The notes: a model not told the origin generated them from the letters alone. Shown: positions 37,715-47,637, counted from the stretch's first letter. The stretch is 64,000 nt of DNA from Neorhodopirellula lusitana (GCF_900182915.1 NZ_FXUG01000001.1:1-64000); one strand, 5' to 3'. Translations and numbers: made by a program.

Positions 37715-38725
37715 CTAGGACGACAGCGATTCGAATGAACGCAGGTCGTAGCCGATTCCGACATAGTCGAGCACCTTGCAAAGGGCGCGAGCGGCGATGC
37801 CGAATCCATCGGGGCCACTGAAGCCACCGAACTGGCCGCCACCACGAACGTGGGGTTCCAAATCCAGGAACACGCCATCGATTCCGCGATCGCTCATCCG
37901 TTTTTCAAGCGTGGGCAGGAAGCCCTTCAGATCACGCAGGATCGTTTCGTGGGCACTATCACCCCGGTCAGCCGGCACGAAATGGCTGGCCGATTCTTCG
38001 TCGACATGCTCGACCCGTCCGCCTAGGCTGGGATCGCTGTAATCCTTGATATGCAGCCAGCCTAGCGACGGTTTCATCGCTTGGTACTGAGCGTACACTT
38101 GGTCCGGTGTGAAGCCTTGCATCACGATGTTGGCTCCGTCAAAAATGGTCACCATCGCCGGATGGTTCACTTTCTCGGTGATCGCGGCCAGCAATTGACC
38201 GGTCTGGCCGACCAGGTTCGCTTCGACTTCCAAACCAAACGTCAGACCGCGTGCGTCACAGGCTTCGGCGATTTGGCCAAGTTGATCGGCGACTTGATCG
38301 ATGTGCTCTTCCGGGGCGGTCCCTTTGGGATGATAGAAAGAGAAGCCGCGAAGCAATTTGGAGCCAAACGCTTCGGCACGATCGCACGCCGTTTGGACGT
38401 CTTCTTTCAGGTAGGTTTCGAAGGGGACGTACTTATTGCCAGTTCCATCTTCGACGTCGATGAGTTTTGTTTTTCCGATCGGTGAGCCGATGCTCGATAC
38501 GCTCAAGCCATAGTCGGCATGCATTTGTTGCAATTGCTTGATTTCGGCGTCATCGAGTGCCATCACGTTCTTGATGCCGTTGCCGACGTCGACGAAGCGA
38601 ATGGAGTAATACTTCAGGCCGATCGCGGCCAGTGCGGCGAATTGCTCGTTGGCCTTCTTGGTGAGAGCTGACTCGTCGGCAAAACCGCTGAGCAGGACGG
38701 TCGGTGTTGAGGTGGCAGCTGTCAT
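37715..38725 (-). CDS. Sugar phosphate isomerase/epimerase (TIM barrel)
   Basis: 336 residues of the AP-endonuclease-2/xylose-isomerase-like TIM-barrel family. Recognisable pieces: LSGFADES at the start, GLKYYSIRFVDVGNGIKNV, GLTFGLEVEANLVGQ with a metal-binding Glu, PAMVTIFDGANIVMQG, LGWLHIKDYSD with the metal-site His-x-Lys-Asp, and DLEPHVRGGGQFGG near the end. Such proteins isomerise or epimerise keto-sugars in the cytosol; the substrate is unknown. Convergent with flgM. Confidence 0.88.
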   Translation of the reverse strand: MTAATSTPTVLLSGFADESALTKKANEQFAALAAIGLKYYSIRFVDVGNGIKNVMALDDAEIKQLQQMHADYGLSVSSIGSPIGKTKLIDVEDGTGNKYVPFETYLKEDVQTACDRAEAFGSKLLRGFSFYHPKGTAPEEHIDQVADQLGQIAEACDARGLTFGLEVEANLVGQTGQLLAAITEKVNHPAMVTIFDGANIVMQGFTPDQVYAQYQAMKPSLGWLHIKDYSDPSLGGRVEHVDEESASHFVPADRGDSAHETILRDLKGFLPTLEKRMSDRGIDGVFLDLEPHVRGGGQFGGFSGPDGFGIAARALCKVLDYVGIGYDLRSFESLSS

Positions 38726-38866
38726 CGCGGTGCATCAAAGGTGGGGGGAAGGAAGTTCCGTGAGTTGTGCTTAGTTTGCAACATCGGGTTGCCGATGGCA
38801 ATCCACTAGAGTGTTGAAGGGGATTGGGGCGTTGCGGGAGGATCTGTATTGGAGGGAAGCTGGCGA

Positions 38867-38933
38867 CTGGCTACTGGCTACTGGCTACTGCCCTGCCCTG
38901 CTCTGCTCTGCTCGCACCCGCACCGGCACCGGC
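38867..38933. repeat. Mixed micro-repeats upstream of zinc-ribbon gene
   Basis: Three tandem ctggcta units (38867-38887) pass into ccctg and ctctg pairs and then caccgg repeats. They lie in the spacer 38726-39026, about 95 bp before the next gene. No gene or hairpin could be assigned to this 300-bp spacer. Confidence 0.7.
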
Positions 38934-39026
38934 ATTACTCGAATACGCGGCTCACTGCGCGAGCGATTGTTCGGCTACAATTCCTCCTCACAAACATGTC
39001 GTGGTCTGTCGTAAAGGTGCGTAGCG

Positions 39027-39998
39027 ATGCAATTCAGTTGTTCACAGTGTTCAACCGTTCTAAGGGTCGCTGACGGTTTGGGCGGCCAGTCGGTGCGGTG
39101 CCCATCCTGCCAATTGGTTCAACGGGTTCCTGGAGCGGCACGCAATGATTCGCCCGCGGCGGAAGGCTCGGCCGATTCGTCGGATCCGTTCGCGCCGTCG
39201 ACCGATCCCTACGCGGGTAGTTCGAGCCAGCCATACGGTCCCGGCCAATCAAGCATGCCTTACACGCAAGCGACTTCCAATCCGTATGCGTCTCCTTCGG
39301 CGGTGGCACCGATGTCACCTGTTGGCGATGGAACGATGCGGCCCACTGCGGTCGATTTTGGCGACATCATTTCGCACGCGTGGTCGGTCTGGAAAGCCAA
39401 CCTCGGTGTGCTGGTCGGTGCAACCGCGATCACGTTTGGCATCTCGATGGGATTCGGGATCGTGACGTCGGTGATCGAAGAGCTGGGGCGATCCAAAGAT
39501 GCCCCGGTGCTGCTCGTGCTTGGCTCGATCCTGAATATGGTCAGCAGCCTAGTGAACTTGCTGGTGGGGATCGGCATGGCGCGGATTTGTTTGAACGCGG
39601 CGCGGCGTCGGCCAGTTCAAGTGAGCATGCTGTTCGGCGGTGCCGATAGTTTCATGCCGGTATTGGGTGGGACGATTTTGTTCATGCTTGGAATGGTGGG
39701 GGGCTTGCTTCTGTTGATCATTCCTGGACTGATCTTCGCGCTGCTAGCGTGGACTTATTACTACCTGATTGTTGATCGGCAATGTGGTGTGTTGGAGTCG
39801 TTTTCACGCGCATTCGAAATGGGCAAGCTGAACTGGGGGACGTCGCTGGTGATGAGCATGATGTCGATGCTGATGTTCTTTGCGGGGTTGCTCGCTCTGG
39901 TTGTTGGACTGCTGTTTTCAACTCCGTTGGTGGGAGTGATGTTCGCGACCGCGTACATCATGATGAAAGGCGAACGGATGCCCAACCAATCATTTTAA
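39027..39998 (+). CDS. Zinc-ribbon multi-pass membrane protein
   Basis: 323 residues. It opens with a zinc ribbon, FSCSQCSTVLRVADGLGGQ then RCPSCQLVQRV (four Cys in two CxxC pairs, residues 5-33). A Ser/Pro-rich linker to about 105 follows, then about six transmembrane segments starting at AWSVWKANLGVLVGATAITF. The membrane part resembles DUF975/GlpQ-membrane-domain proteins. The combination is common in planctomycetes and its function is not known. A second protein of the same design is encoded at 46681-47637, on the other side of the giant surface gene. Confidence 0.75.
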   Translation: MQFSCSQCSTVLRVADGLGGQSVRCPSCQLVQRVPGAARNDSPAAEGSADSSDPFAPSTDPYAGSSSQPYGPGQSSMPYTQATSNPYASPSAVAPMSPVGDGTMRPTAVDFGDIISHAWSVWKANLGVLVGATAITFGISMGFGIVTSVIEELGRSKDAPVLLVLGSILNMVSSLVNLLVGIGMARICLNAARRRPVQVSMLFGGADSFMPVLGGTILFMLGMVGGLLLLIIPGLIFALLAWTYYYLIVDRQCGVLESFSRAFEMGKLNWGTSLVMSMMSMLMFFAGLLALVVGLLFSTPLVGVMFATAYIMMKGERMPNQSF

Positions 39999-40139
39999 AT
40001 CTTGGTTCGGCGTGTCCCGTTTGCTCGGGTTTCATCGATCGCGGTTCTGCTTGACTCGGCCCCTCTTGGGTTCACCCTCTCGCATACCGAGTTTCTAGAT
40101 CGCCAAGTTTTGCTTGCGTTGAGACTCATCTTCACGAAG

Positions 40140-40159
40140 GCCGCCGTTTATTCGGCGGC
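40140..40159 (-). terminator. GC hairpin with the stop codon in its loop
   Basis: Perfect 7-bp stem gccgccg/cggcggc with a 6-nt loop that contains the TAA stop of the surface protein gene (40148-40150). No strong T-tract follows. May act as terminator or mRNA end protection. Confidence 0.5.
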
Positions 40160-43100
40160 TTGGTAGTAACCGGGATCATCCAGATCATTGCCGTCGAAGT
40201 CGCCCACGATGGGTTGTGAGTCTCCAGCTGGTCGCGGCACGCGGATTTGACGATCGTTCCCGGTGATCTTGCGGTCACCATCGGTATCAATGATCCAGAG
40301 ATCACCGCGGACGACACCGATTTCGTCGATACCGTCGCCGTCGAAATCGCCCACAATCGGTTCGTCGCCGGCACGCCCGAAGGTTTGCGGCTGATCGTTC
40401 TTGGTCCAGCGACCATCACCGTCCTCGTCCAGCAACCATTGCCCGGATCGGAAGACGCCGATTTGATCGATACCGTCGCCGTTCCAGTCACCGGCAATGG
40501 GCGTGTCAACTTGTTCGCCATATTGGAACACGTGGTCGACCGCGTCGGCGAGCAGCTCACCATCTTGGCCGCGAAGCAACATCCGTTGCTGCTTCTCTTG
40601 TTCGGTGTGTTCTTGGTGGACGAGGTCTTTGCGGTTCAGGTTGCGTCGACGTTTATTGGCGGGATCGGGCAAGCCAGGGTCACGACGAATTCGAGCGGCG
40701 TCATTGTGCCAACGTCGACCAAAGATGCCGACGTCGTCTTTGCCGTCACCGTCCCAGTCACCCACGACAGGGCGATCCAGTTCGGTGCCCATGCGAACCC
40801 AAAGGTCCCCGGCATCCCAACGGCCATCGCCGTTGAGGTCAACAAACCATTGTCCAGCAATGAACAGCACGGCTTCGTCTTTGCCGTCGCCGTCGAAGTC
40901 ACCCGTTAGCGCCGTAGCGTCACGATGGCCAAGTTGGATCGATGATTCGATTTCGCTGTCCTGACGCAGTGAAACGGATCGCAATGTATCCCCACCACTG
41001 GGCATGATTTGCCAACGTCCGTTGGACAGATCGACTTTTAGCAACACGTCGGGAAGTTGTCCGGAGGAGGAAACTTCTTCATCGTTGCGATCTTGGCGTG
41101 CGGACGCTTGTTGGATCTGCATCCGGCCGTCGTACGACGTCATGATGGCGGAGTCGGTTTGTGGGCCATCCCCGCGAGGGAAGCCACCGTTGATCACGCT
41201 CAGGTGCCAACTGACTTCCCATTCGTCCGCCGCGATCATTGGTGGTGGTGCAGCGATGAAGTCAGCTGTTCCGACCGGCCGGATCACTTCGGGGAAGGTC
41301 TCGATCGGCGTCAGTGGGCGTGAGACTTCGGGCGGAGTGGACTCTTCTGGTGGAACTGGCGGATCTTCGATGATGATCTCGCTGAAGTTGTTGCTCTGAC
41401 TGGCTTCACCCGGTTTGACTTGAATATTGAAGATCGCATCGAACTGGGGATCCGCTGCCGCGTCGAGTCGTGAAACCAAGCTGGCGATTCCAGGCTCGCT
41501 GCTGTAGTCGGCCAAGTTGATTGCCAAGCCGCCTGTGGTACCAGCGGTATCGAGCGAGTCAACGTAGTCGACGGGTTGCGACTGGTAGACCGAGTAGACT
41601 CGTGTTGGACGTAAGCCCACGAACTCGTAGTAGCCGAATTCATCGGTCGTGACTTCGATGATACCGGTCGAGCCACCAAGCTGGTCGGTGGATGCATCGA
41701 TTGGCGTCCCGGTCAGGTCGCGAAGTTGCAGGGTGACACCGGCAAGGCGACTATCGTCCGGGGTCAGTTCGCCGTCTCGGTAATCGCGAAGGTCCTCAGG
41801 GTCGGGAGCCTCGGTTAACAACAACGCGTCACCGTCTTGAAAGACGTAACCCGAAATGATCGCGGGCGGCAGTTCTGGGAAGTCATAGTGCAGGCCTTCA
41901 TCACCGCCCTGCAACACGATCTGGCCGATGAAGTCAAAGGCCAGCAGTTTGCCACCAAGCGTGCCAATATTTTGACCGCCGTGGAAGTAGCCGTCGGGTT
42001 GGAGTTCTTTGACGCTGTAGGTGCCCGGTGGTAGTTGGTCGAACTCATAGCAACCGTTCGCGTCGGTGGTTGTCGTTGAGATCAGTGTTCCAGCGTCGTC
42101 GTACAGTTCGATGACCACGCCAGCGATCGGGGACTCGTCGTCATCAAAGACGGCGTCCGTATCAACATCGCTCCACACTTTACCGGAAATCAAACCGGGC
42201 AAGATTTCACAGAAGTCGTAGTTTGCAAATGTCTGGCCAGCGGCGAGGTCGATTTGCGAGATCACGTCATCGATAGAGTCATTGCCGCCACCATCGCCGG
42301 CCATTTGGGACCCGTGGAAGTAGCCTTCCGGTTGAGTCTCGCGAATGGTGTAGTTGCCCGATGCCAGGTTCGTGAACTCGTAAGTGCCGTCGGCTGCCGT
42401 TGCCGTCGTCGAAACCAAACGTCCACTTTCGTCGAACAGTTCAATCTTGACTCCCGCGAGTCCTGGTTCGTCATGGTCTTGGAAGCAATCGCCGTCCCGA
42501 TCGACGTAGACCGTTCCTGAAATCTCGGCTGGCAATCGTTCACAGAAGTTGTAATTGGTGAGAGATTCTCCCCACGGGATGGAAATGTCGGAAATGCGGT
42601 CGGTTACCGAATCGTCGCCGCCATGGCTGCCAGCGGTTTGACCACCTTGGAAGTAGCCCGAAGGCTGAGTTTCTCGCACCAGATATTCACCGGCGCTCAG
42701 TCCGGTGAACTGATAATTGCCTTCCGCATCGGTCGTGGTGGTGGCAATCACCTTGCCTGTGTCGTCGAGCAACTCGATCAACACGCCTTCCAGACCTTCT
42801 TCTCCGGGATCGCGGAAGCAGTCGGCGTCACGGTCCACGTAAACAGTTCCCGAAATCTCGGCAGGCAACAACTCACAAAAGTTGTAGTCCGTCAGGACTT
42901 GGCCCCAAGGGATGCTGACGTCGGAAATTCGGTCAGCGGCGGAGTCGTTCCCGCCGTGGCTGCCGGCGGTTTGCCCGCCATGCAAGTATCCGACCGGTTG
43001 AGTTTCGCGAACCAGGTACTGACCGGCTTGCAACCCAGTAAAACTGTAGTTGCCGTTGGCATCCGTCGTGGTCGACGCGACGAGCTTCCCAGTATCGTCA

Positions 43101-45355
43101 AGAAGTTCGATCAGGACGCCTTCCAGGCCTTCTTCGCCTGCATCTCGAATGCAGTCCGCGTCACGGTCAACATAAACCACGCCCGAAATTTCAGCGGGTG
43201 GTCGTTCGCAGAAGTCGTAGTTCTCTGCGTTCACCCCTGACCCCAGGGTGACCTGTTGAATCAGGTTGGTGGTGGCGACAACTCCGCCCACGTTTCCAGC
43301 TTTTGCACCACCCTCAAAATAGCCTTCGGGTTGGTGTTCAACGACGCTGTACGTGCCCGGCAAAAGGTTGTCAAAGTGGTACTCGCCGTTCGCATCGGTC
43401 CGAGTGGACGCCACGGTGTTTCCATTGGAATCGATCAAGTCGATTAGGACGCCCGACAACGTCGATTCGTTTGCGTCCAGGACGCAGTCTTCGTCCAAGT
43501 CGACGTGAACTCGACCACTGATCGAAGCGGCTTGCCGTTCACCAAAGTTGTACTCAACCCCATGCAAGCCTTGACGCAGGACGACATCGACCAGCGAGTC
43601 GCCATCGGAACCTTGGCTGCCGACGAACTCACCAGCAATGCTACCGACCGTATCTTTACCGTCGATGTAACCTGCAGGTTGGGATTCGATAATGCGGTAG
43701 GTGTCGGGAGCCAAGTCGGCGAAGTGGTATCGTCCTTCGTCGTCGGTGCGGGTCGTTGCGATCTCGTTCCCGAGGGAGTCGATCAATGCCAGCACGGCAC
43801 CCGCGATCGCTTCTTCACCTGCGTCTTGGACCCCGTCGTCATCGCGGTCGTGATAGACCACCCCGGATAATGAGCCCGGTGCCGCTTCACAGAAGTCATA
43901 GTGCGTGCCCGTTCCGCCAGCAGGCAAAGCCACATCGCTCAGTGTACCGCCATCGACCGCGGTACCAGCGGACACAAGCACATTGGAACTCAACGTGCGG
44001 ATGTCGCCAGCGTGAGAGCCACCATCAATCAACCCTTCGGGAGTGACTTCGACGATGCTGTAGACGCCCGTGAACAGGTCATCAAATTGGTAACTGCCGT
44101 CGTTACCGGTGTAGGTGGTTTCCAGTAGGTTGCCGTTGCTGTCCAGCAAACGGATTTCGACGTTGGCAATGGGTTGGCTGTTTTCTGTTTCGTGATCGCC
44201 GAAGCAATCTTTGCCCGGTTCGGCCAAGTACACAAAACCACTAATGGAACCTAGTGGCAGTTCCCCAAAGTTGTAGTTGATCCCGTTGTCGCCACCATTG
44301 AGGACAACGTCGCGAAGTTCGTCGCCAGGATTGATGGCCGATCCGACGATGCGGTTGTTGACCGTACCGGCGGCATCCGTACCGTCTTGAAGCCCGGCGG
44401 GTTGGTCCAGTTCGATGATCCGGTACGTTCCTGGCATGATGCCATCAAAGTGGTACGAACCGTCGGCGGCAGTGGTGGTGATTAACGAAGTTTGCGATTC
44501 GATCGTATCGACGGGGACGAGCTGCACCCGGACTCCACCAATGCCAATTTCGCCCGAGTCTTTGGTGCCGGAGTCGTTGTCGTCGCGATAAACGAATCCA
44601 CTAACCGACGCGGGTTGAGGCGTTTGAGTGGCGCTGCCAACTGCTGCTGCAGAGCGGTTCGGTAAACTGTTCGGATCGCCGCTCTCGTCAGGTGGCAAGT
44701 TTAGACCGAACTCAGCTTGTGGGTCACCGTAGTCATTCAGGAAGATCGACTCGGAGGTTGCCGCATAATAGTTGGGAGCTTCAAAGACGGCTTCCAAGAT
44801 TGAGTCTTGGAACTCTTGGCCTGACGTGATCACGTCGAGTCGTTGGTTGAATTCGTCCAGGTCGGCGAGGTTTCGCAAGACTTCATCGACGTCGATCGTG
44901 AAGATCAATTGGTCACCAGCTTCGAAGTCGGTTGGGCGCAAGATGAGTTCTTGGCCGCCATCGAGAACTTCGACACTGACTTCTTCGGTTTGCCCGTCTG
45001 CCAAGACGAACGAGTGGTATCCGTTCTTACCACGTCCACCGGCTTCGGTGTCGAAGATCGGATCCCCGACGCTGATCCCGTCACCGTCTTTATCAGCGGT
45101 GATGCGCAGTTCGGTTAGCTTGGTGCCGGCCGCACCGCCGGTGAAGGAAACGATAAAGCGATCGCCTTGGGAGTCACTCCCAACGTCGGATTCCAGGTAA
45201 TCCGTTTCCAAATAGACCACTCCAACGCGAATTGGATCGGCGGCCATCAGCCGTCGAGTTTCGAGTGGTTCGACTCGCATCGATCGCGGCTTTTGTGGTT
45301 TGGCACAACGAGGCGAGATGGATTCGAATAGGTTTTCGATGCATTTAAGAATCAC
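40148..45355 (-). CDS. Giant surface protein with nine SdrD-type B repeats
   Basis: 1735 residues. The N-terminus carries the planctomycete extracellular motif EPLETRRLMAAD (about 29-40). A beta-rich region of about 200 residues precedes nine SdrD-B/prealbumin-like repeats with cores such as EISGTVYVDRDADC and Ca-binding DxDxD positions. A Pro/Glu linker follows, then FG-GAP-like repeats (VGDFDGDGIDEIG, AGDWNGDGIDQIG) with a basic insert between them. Two internal repeats are 111 residues each and nearly identical. Start: GTG at 45355, with GGGAGG eight bases upstream; the GTG at 45364 has no spacing to that site. Probably cell-surface adhesin or structural protein; follows the WD40 gene by 98 bp. 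Confidence 0.88.
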   Translation of the reverse strand: MILKCIENLFESISPRCAKPQKPRSMRVEPLETRRLMAADPIRVGVVYLETDYLESDVGSDSQGDRFIVSFTGGAAGTKLTELRITADKDGDGISVGDPIFDTEAGGRGKNGYHSFVLADGQTEEVSVEVLDGGQELILRPTDFEAGDQLIFTIDVDEVLRNLADLDEFNQRLDVITSGQEFQDSILEAVFEAPNYYAATSESIFLNDYGDPQAEFGLNLPPDESGDPNSLPNRSAAAVGSATQTPQPASVSGFVYRDDNDSGTKDSGEIGIGGVRVQLVPVDTIESQTSLITTTAADGSYHFDGIMPGTYRIIELDQPAGLQDGTDAAGTVNNRIVGSAINPGDELRDVVLNGGDNGINYNFGELPLGSISGFVYLAEPGKDCFGDHETENSQPIANVEIRLLDSNGNLLETTYTGNDGSYQFDDLFTGVYSIVEVTPEGLIDGGSHAGDIRTLSSNVLVSAGTAVDGGTLSDVALPAGGTGTHYDFCEAAPGSLSGVVYHDRDDDGVQDAGEEAIAGAVLALIDSLGNEIATTRTDDEGRYHFADLAPDTYRIIESQPAGYIDGKDTVGSIAGEFVGSQGSDGDSLVDVVLRQGLHGVEYNFGERQAASISGRVHVDLDEDCVLDANESTLSGVLIDLIDSNGNTVASTRTDANGEYHFDNLLPGTYSVVEHQPEGYFEGGAKAGNVGGVVATTNLIQQVTLGSGVNAENYDFCERPPAEISGVVYVDRDADCIRDAGEEGLEGVLIELLDDTGKLVASTTTDANGNYSFTGLQAGQYLVRETQPVGYLHGGQTAGSHGGNDSAADRISDVSIPWGQVLTDYNFCELLPAEISGTVYVDRDADCFRDPGEEGLEGVLIELLDDTGKVIATTTTDAEGNYQFTGLSAGEYLVRETQPSGYFQGGQTAGSHGGDDSVTDRISDISIPWGESLTNYNFCERLPAEISGTVYVDRDGDCFQDHDEPGLAGVKIELFDESGRLVSTTATAADGTYEFTNLASGNYTIRETQPEGYFHGSQMAGDGGGNDSIDDVISQIDLAAGQTFANYDFCEILPGLISGKVWSDVDTDAVFDDDESPIAGVVIELYDDAGTLISTTTTDANGCYEFDQLPPGTYSVKELQPDGYFHGGQNIGTLGGKLLAFDFIGQIVLQGGDEGLHYDFPELPPAIISGYVFQDGDALLLTEAPDPEDLRDYRDGELTPDDSRLAGVTLQLRDLTGTPIDASTDQLGGSTGIIEVTTDEFGYYEFVGLRPTRVYSVYQSQPVDYVDSLDTAGTTGGLAINLADYSSEPGIASLVSRLDAAADPQFDAIFNIQVKPGEASQSNNFSEIIIEDPPVPPEESTPPEVSRPLTPIETFPEVIRPVGTADFIAAPPPMIAADEWEVSWHLSVINGGFPRGDGPQTDSAIMTSYDGRMQIQQASARQDRNDEEVSSSGQLPDVLLKVDLSNGRWQIMPSGGDTLRSVSLRQDSEIESSIQLGHRDATALTGDFDGDGKDEAVLFIAGQWFVDLNGDGRWDAGDLWVRMGTELDRPVVGDWDGDGKDDVGIFGRRWHNDAARIRRDPGLPDPANKRRRNLNRKDLVHQEHTEQEKQQRMLLRGQDGELLADAVDHVFQYGEQVDTPIAGDWNGDGIDQIGVFRSGQWLLDEDGDGRWTKNDQPQTFGRAGDEPIVGDFDGDGIDEIGVVRGDLWIIDTDGDRKITGNDRQIRVPRPAGDSQPIVGDFDGNDLDDPGYYQAAE
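41395..44615. repeat. Nine SdrD-B repeat units in the surface protein gene
   Basis: Imperfect repeats of about 300-340 bp each encode SGxVYxDRDxDC-type domains. Boundaries near 42518, 42851 and 43184 mark units of 333 bp (111 codons) with high identity, suggesting a recent tandem duplication. End coordinates are approximate. Confidence 0.8.
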
Positions 45356-45453
45356 GCTGGGCACCTCCCTGTGCCGCCGGTGTGGAGTCTGGTGTCGTTG
45401 TTTCGGAGTCGCAAAATGTCGCCTTCTAGCAAGGCTGCATTCTGGTGGACTGC

Positions 45454-46599
45454 CTACCTGGAGGTCGCTGCGGATGAATCGCCAGCAGGGACGCTAACGG
45501 AATCGTCCTTGAGTGCAACCTTGTCTTGCTGGACTTGCAGTGATGGCAAATCCCAACGCCGGATCGTGGCGTCATAACCACCCGAGATTAGGGCACCGTT
45601 GCTCTTAATCAGGGTGGAAATGGAGCCGACGTGACCGACCAGAGTTCTCGTGATCTGAAGATCGCCGTTTTCATTGCTGAATCGAACGATGTGAATGCCG
45701 TCGTCACTGCCCGCGGCGGCAATGGTATTGGCGTCGATCACCGCGACGGTAAATAACCGCCCTGAGGTAATCTTGCGACGGGAAAGGATGGTGTGGCCAA
45801 CGGTGTCGTACTGAACCACTTCGCCGTCTTCGGACACACTGACCAAGACATTTGAATTGGGCAAGAATTTCATGTCGCGGACACGCGCCTTGTGCAGGCG
45901 TTCTTCGTGCTGAAGGTCTCCGCTTACAGGATCAAACAAGTGCAGTTGTCCGTTGCGTCCCGCTACAGCCAGCGTCTTGCTATCACTGCGATAAACACAG
46001 CATCGCAGATCGATGCAATCGCACTTCAACGAGGGTTGATTGTGCGAGGTTGCTCCGATTAGAAAGACGCGTGAATCAAAGCCGACTGCTGCCATTTGCT
46101 TGCCGGTGGGCGAGAAGCAAACGCAGGCCAAGGCGGGGGCTGATTTGATTTCTTGTAATACTTCAAAATCGCTTCGACGGTCCCACAGGATCAGTTGGCC
46201 GTCGTTTCCAGCGGACGACAGGGTCGAGCCGTTGTCGTCAAAGTCGAGGGTGCGAATCCAGTCAAAGTGCCCAGGTTTTCCATCTTTAATGTCAGCCGGA
46301 TTTCCTAGCACGTGCATGATTTGCATGGTTTTGGAATTCAGGATTCGAATCACGTGGTCGTCGCCGGCGACCGCCAGTAACTCACCTCGCGGATCCATTG
46401 CCATTGCGGTGACCACGACCTCTTTGACATCGGAATCGACCGGTGGTAATCGGAAAATTCCCTTCTGGATCGTCGTGATTTCTGGCGTTTGAGCCGCTAG
46501 GCGTGGCGAATCAACGATTCCGTTGACGGATGCACCCATGCCAAGAATGGCTAGGCTCATCGCCAGCGTATGTCGCCGTGTGATACGTGTTGGTTTCAT
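45454..46599 (-). CDS. Exported WD40-repeat protein
   Basis: 381 residues. The N-terminus MKPTRITRRHTLAMSLAILG looks like a twin-arginine signal (TRRHTLA), with cleavage near RLAAQ. Six or seven WD40-type blades follow, for example VTAMAMDPRGELLAVAGDDH, IRTLDFDDNGSTLSSAGNDG and STLIKSNGALISGGYDATIR. The frame is open to 46668, but ATG at 46599 has a strong G-rich ribosome site and starts the signal peptide. Upstream of the surface protein gene by 98 bp in the same direction and probably co-transcribed. May act as an extracellular scaffold. Confidence 0.82.
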   Translation of the reverse strand: MKPTRITRRHTLAMSLAILGMGASVNGIVDSPRLAAQTPEITTIQKGIFRLPPVDSDVKEVVVTAMAMDPRGELLAVAGDDHVIRILNSKTMQIMHVLGNPADIKDGKPGHFDWIRTLDFDDNGSTLSSAGNDGQLILWDRRSDFEVLQEIKSAPALACVCFSPTGKQMAAVGFDSRVFLIGATSHNQPSLKCDCIDLRCCVYRSDSKTLAVAGRNGQLHLFDPVSGDLQHEERLHKARVRDMKFLPNSNVLVSVSEDGEVVQYDTVGHTILSRRKITSGRLFTVAVIDANTIAAAGSDDGIHIVRFSNENGDLQITRTLVGHVGSISTLIKSNGALISGGYDATIRRWDLPSLQVQQDKVALKDDSVSVPAGDSSAATSR

Positions 46600-46680
46600 G
46601 ACATCCCCCCCGGGTCTCATTCTGGTCGCGCGTCGATGCACGCACACTCCAATCGGAATGATCGGCATCTTTCCCCCAGG

Positions 46681-47637
46681 TCATGAACGCAAAAAACGTT
46701 GTCCCCCCGTCATCTGTAAATATCCGATCGCCAGTGCCATCATTGCGACCGGTGTGGTCACGATCTGGCCGACGTACAACAGCAGCGATCCCACCGTCGC
46801 CAGGACAAAGTACACCGTCACCAGAGACAGGCTTAGACGGCGGTGTTGCCGCGCGAGGCTGATTCCGCCGCTGAACGCTGCGGCAAAATTGCCTCGCTCG
46901 TCAGCGATCAGGAAGGTGACCGGCCACATCAGCCACTGAAACAAGAAAACGATCGCGATCAGGATGGATCCCAGGCCAAAAGTCCCCAGCAGGACTGCCT
47001 GTTTTGGATCCATCGCCAGCGACAATGCGATGACCACAAACAGGCCGACCATCAGCACTGCAAAGAGCGTGAAACCCATCAAGATAAAAAGGACCGTCAA
47101 ACGCATGGTGACTGCCAACGGCACCCAAAGTTCGCCCATGGCAGACCGCAATCCGAGCGGGCTGCGTTGGCCGTAACGCGAGATTCTTAATGCTAGGCGG
47201 ATCATCACGGCCATCGCGTAGGCTGACAGAGGAGCCGAGAGGATACCTACCGCCAGGGTCGCACCCAGCACGCCTACGGCTACCAGTTCATCGCCCTTCC
47301 CGATGTCGCCCAGTGTCTGCCATTGTTGGTACAGAATTCTTGCGGGCCAACCGATCACGGCAAACCAGATCAAGTTGACAATCAGCGAAACACCCAGCAA
47401 CGAAAACAGATGGCTCTTTAACAACGTGATCGCTGGCGCGAGGACACGATCAAGTGTCGTTGTCAGGGTGCCATCGAATCGTCGAATTGTTGTTTGCGTT
47501 GGGGTCGCCTGGTGGCCGTGGGTTTGAAAAACGGTTTCGCACGCAGCACAGCGAATGCTCGTTTGACCAGACGTTGGAGTCTGTGCTTCGACTAAAGCTT
47601 GGCACTCGGGGCAAATGAATCGGCTAGTTGGGCGAAT
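46681..47637 (-). CDS. Zinc-ribbon multi-pass membrane protein, start uncertain
   Basis: About 318 residues if read from 47637. The frame encodes a zinc ribbon (FICPECQALVEA, then IRCAACETVFQ) before about six membrane helices (from LLKSHLFSLLG). This matches the design of the 39027-39998 protein. The first ordinary start codon in the frame is TTG at 47424, which would remove the whole ribbon. Between the in-frame stop at 47692 and the first CxxC there is no ATG, GTG or TTG. The likeliest start is ATT at 47637. A sequencing error or disrupted start is also possible. Followed by the WD40 gene 81 bp downstream. Confidence 0.6.
   Translation of the reverse strand: MRPTSRFICPECQALVEAQTPTSGQTSIRCAACETVFQTHGHQATPTQTTIRRFDGTLTTTLDRVLAPAITLLKSHLFSLLGVSLIVNLIWFAVIGWPARILYQQWQTLGDIGKGDELVAVGVLGATLAVGILSAPLSAYAMAVMIRLALRISRYGQRSPLGLRSAMGELWVPLAVTMRLTVLFILMGFTLFAVLMVGLFVVIALSLAMDPKQAVLLGTFGLGSILIAIVFLFQWLMWPVTFLIADERGNFAAAFSGGISLARQHRRLSLSLVTVYFVLATVGSLLLYVGQIVTTPVAMMALAIGYLQMTGGQRFLRS

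Noticed and set aside
41395-44615. Regular repeats that could suggest a CRISPR array
   Set aside because: Units are over 300 bp, in frame, and encode SdrD-type domains; there are no spacers.
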